A stretch of DNA of 64,000 bases from Magnaporthiopsis rhizophila (taxonomy: Eukaryota; Ascomycota; Sordariomycetes; Magnaporthales; Magnaporthaceae), in contig PYSS01000039.1 in assembly GCA_003049465.1 (NCBI GenBank), positions 186,001 to 250,000 of the forward strand, written 5' to 3'. A program made the position numbers and the translations under genes. Below the pieces are notes generated by a model that was given only the letters and a program-made list of their open reading frames with translations, was not told the DNA's origin and ran no database searches. This document shows positions 57,111-64,000 of the stretch, in pieces. Position 1 is the first letter of the stretch; the number at the start of each line of letters is the position of its first letter.

Positions 57111-59542
57111 ACTTCAGCGCAAACACCTTCACCAAGACCTCGAGGATCCAGGCCTTGACCCGGATCGGTCACCACATCCAGCACCTCACCTTCAGCTTTG
57201 CCCACTCAGAGTCTACCTTCCTGCCTCCGTTGGTGCACCCGGAAACGGGCCAGGAGATCAGCTTCCTGTACACGCCCTATACCCACATGGTATCGTCTCT
57301 GACGCGGCCCAAGTACGCCAACTCGGAGCTGGGCGACATCCTCACGCAGCAGTACCCACCGCTGTTCCATGCGGCAACCAACGTGCCGTCTTTCATCAAT
57401 GCCCTGCGGCACCTGCCCAACATGCGTCACCTGACCATCCGCTGTCCCGGTCAGGACGCCAGGGAGCGCTACCGGCGGGACATTGTCGACTACGCACTCA
57501 TCAGCCTGCGCATCTCGCTGGAGCGGGCGCCGCTGCACAAGCTGAACAAGCTGACGCTGGCGAGCGTCCACCCGGCCGCCTTCAACTACTTGCGCCACGT
57601 GCCTGGTTTTGGTTGTACGCCGTCAGCCGGCCGCAGGTGGCGCCAGATCCGCAAGCTCTATCTCCAGGTCGACGCCTGGGACTTTTATGGGCCCTCGCCA
57701 GGATTAGATCACCTGAAGATCATTGACGACTTCATCCGTCACCTGGCTCCGACGCTGGAGAAGCTGTCCTTCACCTGGATCGGCCGCAAGGGGCCTTGCC
57801 CCATTGCGCTGCACGCGGATCCGCTGTTCGCACCGCCGCGCACGAGCAAGAAGCTCTTCAACGAGGTCACCTCTCCCATGAGCCCGTTGCCGCCAGCCCC
57901 CGCGCGCGCACCCATGATGCTGCCGCGTCTGAAGCGCCTCATGATGCGAAACGCCACCATGAGCGCTCCGCAGGTGTCAAGCTTGATTCGCACGCACCAG
58001 GCCACGGTGCGCGAGTTTGACTTTGAGAACGTCGTGCTGCTTCATGGTGGAAGCTGGGACGATGCCCTTAGCCCGCTCACGGACCAAAACAGCGACCGTG
58101 GCAGCGATGTCTGGTCACGGCACTCCATCGGCAGCGTCATCGCCGACCGGCCCGGTTCCGCAAAGGTGCAGAGCGCGCCGCCGTCGCCGGCGCCCTCGGG
58201 CGAGGTTGAGCTGCCGTCCCCATCGGCCGCTGCCGAGGCTGCCTCTAGGGAGCTGCTCGACCTTGACGTCGAGGGGTTAGAAAACTTCCTCGGACTGAAC
58301 GGCAGCCTCGGTGATTTGCCTACCCCGCGCACGTCGCCGAGCCGTCCCCATTTCATGGTGCCCGCGCCCACCACCATAGCCGAGGAGGACGAAGAGTACC
58401 AGGAGGCCCGGGTCGACGCGGAAGAAAGCGACGACGGACTGGCCTCGGACATTGCAGCGGCAAAGGAGGCCAGCATGTCCATCAGCACCAAGCTGCATAA
58501 AAAACAAGTGCGTCGGCGCAGAAGACCCGCGACGACGCGCGAGGACGACGAGACAGAGGTTGAAGACCAGCGGCGCCGTCACCGCCATCACAAGCACAAG
58601 GACGACGAGAAGGCCCGTGAGCGGACCAGTGACAGGCACGACAAACATCGGGAACGGGACAGCAGCCGAACGCGCGATGGCAATGGACATTCGTCCCGGC
58701 GTCGGCACCGATCCCGCTCATCGCACAAAAAGCGCGGCCACCATGTCAGGCACAGACACGAGAGGCGCGAGGCCGAAGACAAGAGGAAGAGGCCCGAGAC
58801 ACCACCCCCAGTCATGCCCGAGGTTGTGCTGGCCGAAGGTGATGACGTATTTGCGCCGTCGCCACGTGGCAGCCCTGCTGCGGCATCGTCGTCGTTATCG
58901 TCGCCGTGCCGCCTGGGCTCGCCTAGCTTCAACATCTCGGCGCCGATCCTGTCCCGCGATCCGATGCCGCCCCTGCTCCTGCTTAGGCCGACGGTGTACG
59001 AACCAGCACAGCAGGGACCACAGGTACGCAGCCCTGTGGACACAACACCGACCAGGCCGCAGGGTCGGCGGCGCGGGTCCGACGGCAGCCTGGACAACAG
59101 CGTCAACGACGACGGGCTGTCGCCGGTGCAGCGCAACCTCGAACAGGAGGAGGCGCACCGGATCCTGGCCGAGGACGCGGCGGCGCGCACGTCGGCGCTG
59201 CAGAAGGCCAAGGCCGCCGTCATGCACCGCCTCGCCCGCAAGCTGGGCAGTGGCCCTGGCCCCGCCACCAACCCCTATCCCGGCGGGGTTGGTGTTGGTG
59301 TTGCTGTCGGCGGGCCTCTCTTTGGCGCGGCCCCGCCCGACTTGGCGCGCGCCGACCCCAACAGCCACAACGGGCCGGCTGGTAGCGTCGGCGGCCATCC
59401 CCATGCGGGTGTCCCGTCGGGCATCATGGGCTTCCGCCTGCGTGAGGGCCTCTTTGGCGCAAAGAGCTCTGTGTCTGTGGCGCAGAGCCACCAGAGCATC
59501 GACAGCAACACGGCATTGGTGCCGTTGATCTTCAGTCGGTAA
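56948..59542 (+). CDS. F-box-like / leucine-rich protein of unknown function
   Basis: A single-exon gene of 864 residues. Residues about 15-55 (RIRETLFELLAKEDICSVRLANSACCNLVTKRLF, here shown in parts: LLAKEDICSVRLANSAC) follow the F-box pattern of short helices with a conserved Leu/Val/Cys spacing. Residues about 60-380 contain spaced LxxLxL motifs (HIQHLTFSF, MRHLTIRC, KLNKLTLA, IRKLYLQV, TLEKLSFTW, LPRLKRLMM), consistent with irregular leucine-rich repeats. F-box proteins recruit substrates to SCF ubiquitin ligases, but the F-box match here is divergent. From about 400 the protein is disordered, with an RS/KH-rich block near 520-620 (RRHRSRSSHKKRGHH) suggesting nuclear localisation. An out-of-frame ATG lies 11 nt upstream. 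The main ATG has a good context (G at -3, G at +4). Confidence 0.75.
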   Translation: MATGPISFYCLWQEERIRETLFELLAKEDICSVRLANSACCNLVTKRLFLRTNLNFSANTFTKTSRIQALTRIGHHIQHLTFSFAHSESTFLPPLVHPETGQEISFLYTPYTHMVSSLTRPKYANSELGDILTQQYPPLFHAATNVPSFINALRHLPNMRHLTIRCPGQDARERYRRDIVDYALISLRISLERAPLHKLNKLTLASVHPAAFNYLRHVPGFGCTPSAGRRWRQIRKLYLQVDAWDFYGPSPGLDHLKIIDDFIRHLAPTLEKLSFTWIGRKGPCPIALHADPLFAPPRTSKKLFNEVTSPMSPLPPAPARAPMMLPRLKRLMMRNATMSAPQVSSLIRTHQATVREFDFENVVLLHGGSWDDALSPLTDQNSDRGSDVWSRHSIGSVIADRPGSAKVQSAPPSPAPSGEVELPSPSAAAEAASRELLDLDVEGLENFLGLNGSLGDLPTPRTSPSRPHFMVPAPTTIAEEDEEYQEARVDAEESDDGLASDIAAAKEASMSISTKLHKKQVRRRRRPATTREDDETEVEDQRRRHRHHKHKDDEKARERTSDRHDKHRERDSSRTRDGNGHSSRRRHRSRSSHKKRGHHVRHRHERREAEDKRKRPETPPPVMPEVVLAEGDDVFAPSPRGSPAAASSSLSSPCRLGSPSFNISAPILSRDPMPPLLLLRPTVYEPAQQGPQVRSPVDTTPTRPQGRRRGSDGSLDNSVNDDGLSPVQRNLEQEEAHRILAEDAAARTSALQKAKAAVMHRLARKLGSGPGPATNPYPGGVGVGVAVGGPLFGAAPPDLARADPNSHNGPAGSVGGHPHAGVPSGIMGFRLREGLFGAKSSVSVAQSHQSIDSNTALVPLIFSR

Positions 59543-60441
59543 CTAAAAAGAATTAAGGGTTTGAATACCAGGTTTGACGATGCCACGATTTTTACTCTTT
59601 CATTCAACGATGCCTTGATTCTACGACTTCTCCATGCAATGTTCCTTATTGCAACGATCATTATTTGAATCTACGATCTTTATGTTTCTTTTCATTTGTG
59701 TTTTTTTAGGGATGACGCGAAGCATACCGGCGCACCTCGGTGTTCAGGGCGGGCTCTCGTGGATGGACTGGGGACAAAGAAAACGCGACGGATTATTACG
59801 TGCCATCTGGGTATTTCGAGCTGGTGTGCTCGCGCTGTACGAACTTATGACACATCTCACCGATCTTTGGTCTTGTTCCTGTGAAGAAAAACAAAAAGGG
59901 GGGTGTGTGTGTGCCAGAAACTGCTTGCTGGTCGCCTCTTCCTCCCCCGTCAGCCACAAGACCATTGCAGCGACTAGAGCCTTCCATAGCGGACGCCACC
60001 AGGCCGCATTGGATCCGCGAGCTGATCTTCGGCTGGCCGGGAGCTGGGTTGGGACTCGCCGCTGGGCTAGCAGGGGTCTGGATCCGTCCAGCCGCCGCCG
60101 CATCCTGGGAAATATCGAATATGGCTTGGCGCTAGCCTCTCAGCCGAGGCAGCCCGCCTTCAGCGCTCGCAAGCTCACCGTGACACGGGCTGGGATCATG
60201 GCGAGGTGTAATTTCGGGCATCTAGCCCGACCGCTCCTCCCGTTCGCTCGTTCGCGGGAGATAAATAGCCGGATTCCGTGGCAGCCGTTTGGGCAAGAAA
60301 CGCCTGTCTACTTTCTTCACCACCACCAACCATCCTTCTTTCCGGCTAGCACTCGTTTCCAAAAGCCAACAGCCACTCCTCTGTCGCAGCCATCCGCTCA
60401 TTCTTTTACGAACACACGCACACACACACCACAACCAAAAA
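59543..60441. other. Intergenic region and promoter of the CFEM-like gene
   Basis: 0.9 kb, T-rich just after the F-box-like gene. A TATA-like AGATAAATAG at 60260-60269 lies about 175 bp upstream of the next start codon, and the 100 bp before the ATG are CA-rich, like a leader. No gene seen. Confidence 0.55.
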
Positions 60442-60719
60442 ATGGCTCCCCGCAGCATCGTCCTCCTCGCCCTGGGCGCCCTCGCCGTCCAGGCCAACAT
60501 GCTGCTGCCCCGCGCCGGCAGGGACGGTGGCCTCGACGACGCCATCTGGTCCGTCTGCACCACGGACGTCGCCGCCAAGACCATGTCGTACGAGAGCTGC
60601 TACTCGAGCGCCTTTCTGTCCATCGCCGGTTGCAAGGGGAGCCCGGAAGCGTGCGGCTGCACCCTGGCTTCGGCCCTGGTCAAGTATGTGCTTCCCCTTT
60701 GCCGGTATCATAGCTGCTA

Positions 60720-60769
<50 letters not shown>

Positions 60770-61230
60770 CATGCTAACATCCGAGCCATAGGACATGTCT
60801 CCCCATCGTATGTCCCACGGCCTTGGCGTCGTCCCTCCTCTCGGCGGGCTGCGACGCCCTGATCGGCAAGGCCACTGCGACGGCGACGAACGGCGGTTCC
60901 ATCGCCAGGTCGACGGCGACGGCGGGCAAGACGGCTGCCACCGCCAGCGGCTCGGTCTCGGGCCCGACCAAGACGGGCTCCATCTTCTCGACGTCTTCGC
61001 CCACGGGCTCCGCCGCGACCACGGGTGGCCCGTCCGGCTCTGGCTCCGGCTCCGGCTCCGGTTCGGGCTCTGGTTCGGGCTCTGGAGGCAGCGGCCCCGG
61101 CAGCAACAACAACAACGGCAACGGCAGCCCGCAGACCACCTCGGCTAGCGCTCTCGCTGGCGATATGGCCGTGCCTGTGGTTGGTGGTGCCATTGCCGGT
61201 ATCATCGGTGCCTTGGCTGTGCTTCTGTGA
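60442..61230 (+). CDS. Secreted eight-cysteine CFEM-like GPI protein
   Basis: Two exons, 60442-60683 and 60792-61230, split by a 108-nt intron (GTATGT donor, TAG acceptor), giving 226 residues. The signal peptide is about 1-18 (RSIVLLALGALAVQA). Eight cysteines lie at 39, 53, 64, 71, 73, 83, 88 and 101, with the CxC and spacing of the second half resembling CFEM domains. Two canonical features are missing: the first pair is 13 residues apart instead of about 3, and the Asp before CxC, which coordinates haem iron in haem-binding CFEM proteins, is absent. Ser/Gly/Thr-rich linkers with a (GS)n run follow, and a hydrophobic C-terminus (VGGAIAGIIGALAVLL) fits a GPI signal. It is predicted to be a wall or membrane surface protein. 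The intron contains a TG repeat. Confidence 0.8.
60721..60766 (+). repeat. (TG)n microsatellite in the CFEM-like intron
   Basis: TGTA followed by about 21 TG dinucleotides, between the donor at 60684 and the branch and acceptor region (CTAACA near 60774, TAG at 60789-60791). On its length it occupies nearly half the intron. Confidence 0.9.
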
Positions 61231-61728
61231 GATGAAATCCACGAGGGTGACGAACAGGGTGTATAATGTGTTCATGTCCAAGTAGCTGCATGTTTAATGT
61301 AATTAGTTGCTGTTCTGTCTCTGAGAGCTTCGGAATGAGATAATGTTTTGCGTTTTCCAGGGACGGGATGGCAGATAGGGATGCGATGCAGCGCTAAAGG
61401 AGGTGCTCCAGGTTCCCTGCCTCTCTCACCTCAACGAGGCTTGACTGAGGAACTGCAGGGCAGACAACCCAAAAAGCTTCTCACACTCGCCTCACTCGGG
61501 CCTCACTTTTACCACAAGACAGTCAGCCGAGTCACAGCCGACAAACCCAGTCGAATCAACTCAGACGCATCTATGTTTGCTCCGAGATACTCTCAATCCA
61601 CTCATAAACAAAATCTCAACCAGATATCTGATTCGGAGACACAGTCAAGAAAAATAAAGCATTGATCCTCATCGAAACTCTGTCACATTCATTCACTCTC
61701 CCCTCGTCCTTCGAAAGCGTCCCCAGCA
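61231..61728. other. Intergenic region, no gene seen
   Basis: About 500 bp between two + strand genes; the last 100 bp are CT/CA-rich, like a fungal leader. Confidence 0.55.
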
Positions 61729-63540
61729 ATGAATGGCAAAGACAACACGGGCGATAAGAGCAGCCCTGCGTCTAAAAAAGAGTGGCCTCGCTCCCGCATC
61801 ATGGACCACAAGATCCGCCTCAGCGGCTTTTCGGCCTTCGGTCCCGGCAAGCAAGGCCGTTGTATCCCCTCAAGAGACAGAAGCCCGCCGTCGCGGCCAC
61901 CAGCACCACCGACCACACCCACACCGGCCGCCTCTGGAGCGGCGACGCCGTCGACGCCCGAGAACGCCAAGGGAAGGGGGCTGAACGTCCGCGATCTCGT
62001 CAGACGAATCGAGAAGTCCGGCACCAGGAACAAACCCGACACCAGCACAAGCCCGGGCGAGGTGACATTGGCGGCCAAAGGCAAGGTTAAGGAGGACCAG
62101 GGAGCCGCGACGATGTTGCCGTCGCCCAAGAGAAGGGTTGGGGCCGCTGCCGTCCCCCAGGCCCACCGCCACCGCTTTCTGCTGCCGCTGGTCACGCCGG
62201 CCGCAACGCCACCACCGCCGCAGCAGCAGCCGCCGTTACAGCAACAGCAAGACGGTCTCCGCTCTCACGGCTTCCGTCGCTGCTATGACGGCACGGCGGC
62301 AGTAGCAGCAGCAGCGCCTCCACCACCCGTTGACTCCCTTGTGTCGACCATCCCTACGTCGGGCAAGAAGACCCCGGTGGCAGCCTTGCCAACGCCGTCG
62401 CAGATCAGAGATCAGATCAGCCAGCCCCCGCCGCCCGAATACTCGCTCGCCTCCGCACAGCACAGGGAACCCTTCAACAACCGTCCGCTGGCTCCGCGTC
62501 TAGACGACGTTAACGGCGGTGCCGGCCAGAACGCAGCAGCGGCCAAGAAGGAGGCAGCCGTCCCGCAGAAGCAGCAGAAGCAGAAGCAGAAGCAGAAGCA
62601 GAAGCAGGGCATCGCGTGCTACCTGAAGACCAAAAAGTCCGCCCTCGACGTGTTCGCCATCAGCCTCAGCGGCAGCAGCAAAAACAGCAGCATCGCCACC
62701 GAGCCCAAGCCCAGGCTCAACAGCACCAAGACCGGCAGCTCTACCACCAGCGGCGGCGATGCCGTCATGCCCAGGGAGCAGTCACCTCGGACGATCGACG
62801 CCACCAAGATCAGCGCCGGAGAGCTCCGGAGGCGCCGTCCTCACCGCGAGAAGCCCGAGGTTGAAGCGAGAGACTCAGAGACAGGCGCCAAGGGGAGGTG
62901 CAGCAGCGATAAGACGATGGGCCCCGCAACGGCGAAAGCGGGCCGGGACGAGGAGCGTCGAGGCCGCGGTCCTTCAGTGCCGGGTGCTTCTCGCCCATCA
63001 GTCGAGAGAAAACCGACGCCTTACCCGTCCTCCATCGCCTCCATCGCCTCCTCGCCGCCCCCGGTCGACATCGACAACGGCAACGGCACATCGCGGTGGC
63101 GCTCCCTGGCCGAGTCCAAGGCCTTCTGGGAGGGCGTGCGGGCGACGCTCTTCATCCCCGACTACGAGATGGACGAGTACTCGCAGCAGCAGGACGAGGC
63201 GCGCTGGCTGAGGGCGCGCGAGGCCCATGAGCAGCGCTCCTTCTGGCAGCAGCAGCAACAGGCCCCGATGGCCAACGGAAGCGGCGCAAACTGCGCCCAG
63301 TGCGCCGTGGCCGTCGGGGACGGGACCGCATGTGGGCTGACGATGACGCCTCCGTCGTCACTGCCGCCCGTCACGCCCTGGGACCCCGCGGACGTGGCGC
63401 ACAAGTCGGCCATGGTCACGCCGCTGCGGGCCAATTTCCGGCGGCACGAGTCCGGCGCCTCGGCAAGGTCGACTGAGGAGATGCTCAGCGAGCTGACGGA
63501 CTTTTTGGGCGGTGACGGGTCTGACGTTGATTCACCGTGA
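61729..63540 (+). CDS. Hypothetical disordered protein
   Basis: A single-exon gene of 603 residues with continuous C/G-biased third positions. It is rich in Pro, Ser, Arg, Ala and Gln, with a KQKQKQKQK run near 285-295 and several Gln runs. Two patches look conserved: an N-terminal basic segment (EWPRSRIMDHKIRLSGFSAF near 18-37) and a C-terminal helical block near 460-495 with WRSLAESKAFWEGVRATLF and DYEMDEY. There is no signal peptide, membrane segment or recognised domain. The length and bias argue that it is real, but the function is unknown. Confidence 0.65.
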   Translation: MNGKDNTGDKSSPASKKEWPRSRIMDHKIRLSGFSAFGPGKQGRCIPSRDRSPPSRPPAPPTTPTPAASGAATPSTPENAKGRGLNVRDLVRRIEKSGTRNKPDTSTSPGEVTLAAKGKVKEDQGAATMLPSPKRRVGAAAVPQAHRHRFLLPLVTPAATPPPPQQQPPLQQQQDGLRSHGFRRCYDGTAAVAAAAPPPPVDSLVSTIPTSGKKTPVAALPTPSQIRDQISQPPPPEYSLASAQHREPFNNRPLAPRLDDVNGGAGQNAAAAKKEAAVPQKQQKQKQKQKQKQGIACYLKTKKSALDVFAISLSGSSKNSSIATEPKPRLNSTKTGSSTTSGGDAVMPREQSPRTIDATKISAGELRRRRPHREKPEVEARDSETGAKGRCSSDKTMGPATAKAGRDEERRGRGPSVPGASRPSVERKPTPYPSSIASIASSPPPVDIDNGNGTSRWRSLAESKAFWEGVRATLFIPDYEMDEYSQQQDEARWLRAREAHEQRSFWQQQQQAPMANGSGANCAQCAVAVGDGTACGLTMTPPSSLPPVTPWDPADVAHKSAMVTPLRANFRRHESGASARSTEEMLSELTDFLGGDGSDVDSP

Positions 63541-64000
63541 TGTGTGTCATGGGCACGGCCACGTCATGGTAGTTCGCCGACACGGTTTGGTCGGGATAGA
63601 GATACCTAACAGTTATCAGCGTTTGAACCTCGCTCAAATCTCGGCTCGAGGCCTCTGGTTCGAATGACTCACAGAGGGATCAAGGCCATGACCAAAAGTA
63701 ACAGGAAAAGAATAAGGTGCATAAAGAGGGAAAAGACGATACGGTAATGGTTGTCCCGCACACAAAGCAATGCCATGACGTAGCCGTGTGACGATCTTAT
63801 GTCCTATCGGGAGCTGCTCTCGCTTTTTACGTAAACACAAATACGAATAAAGGGTACACGTCGGCAGGAAACAAGCTGATGACTGGGAGGATCCTGCTCG
63901 TCCATTTACCAGACGGCGTATCTTGTTGCGCGGCTGTACATCCTGGGGTACAGTGCGGTGCTTCGGGCCAAGTTTAAAATGCATCTCTTTGGCTTATACC
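63541..64000. other. 3' flanking region to window edge
   Basis: 460 bp after the last stop codon, with no recognisable frame or RNA gene. Confidence 0.5.

Overview
The window is nuclear DNA of a filamentous ascomycete (Pezizomycotina, most likely a sordariomycete). The evidence is short spliceosomal introns of about 60-260 nt with GTAAGT/GTGAGT-type donors and CAG/TAG acceptors, strong G/C bias at third codon positions, and characteristic families: a PTH11-like rhodopsin-domain receptor, a Zn2Cys6 regulator, a CFEM-like GPI protein, Atg5, UreD, an ORMDL protein and an Air1/2-type zinc-knuckle protein. I see no tRNA, rRNA, CRISPR array or intact transposon. One assembly gap (48 N) sits at 9154-9201 and one ambiguous base at 41195.

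Layout: 1-234 is the 3' end of a + gene cut by the window edge, followed to 1933 by two uncertain + ORFs, one carrying a 60-bp tandem repeat. A six-exon receptor gene (4381-6412, +) faces the RNA polymerase III subunit RPC4 (6822-8683, -). RPC4 diverges from the urease accessory gene ureD (9521-10642, +) across a gapped promoter region. After 7.5 kb without a convincing gene comes a large Zn2Cys6 transcription factor (18156-22117, +). ATG5 (23844-25051, -), a TATA-box gene for a repeat protein (26804-27769, -), a four-helix MARVEL-type membrane protein (30401-30995, -) and a 1454-residue disordered protein (32721-37162, -) follow. About 7 kb rich in homopolymer and CT tracts precedes a small Cys-rich gene (44113-44385, -), a possibly decayed gene (45300-46304, -), a His/Pro-rich GPI-type secreted protein (47189-48409, -) and ORMDL (49387-50329, -). 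The right third is all +: an Air1/2-like RNA-surveillance protein (51927-53909), an F-box-like protein (56948-59542), an eight-cysteine CFEM-like GPI protein (60442-61230) and a disordered protein (61729-63540).

The genes serve unrelated housekeeping or surface functions: Pol III transcription, nuclear RNA surveillance, autophagy, sphingolipid homeostasis, urease maturation, signalling and cell wall. Nothing suggests a biosynthetic cluster or a new multi-gene system. The points most worth a second look are at gene level: a histone-fold-like segment in the large protein at 32.7-37.2 kb; the repeat protein whose intron retention would immediately add a stop; upstream ORFs before ATG5 and the Zn2Cys6 gene; the atypical CFEM-like protein with a TG repeat in its intron; the broken ORF at 45.3-46.3 kb; and a CCTAGGTA-type motif recurring between genes. 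Exon structures were deduced by eye from splice consensus, frame and family similarity; none is transcript-confirmed.
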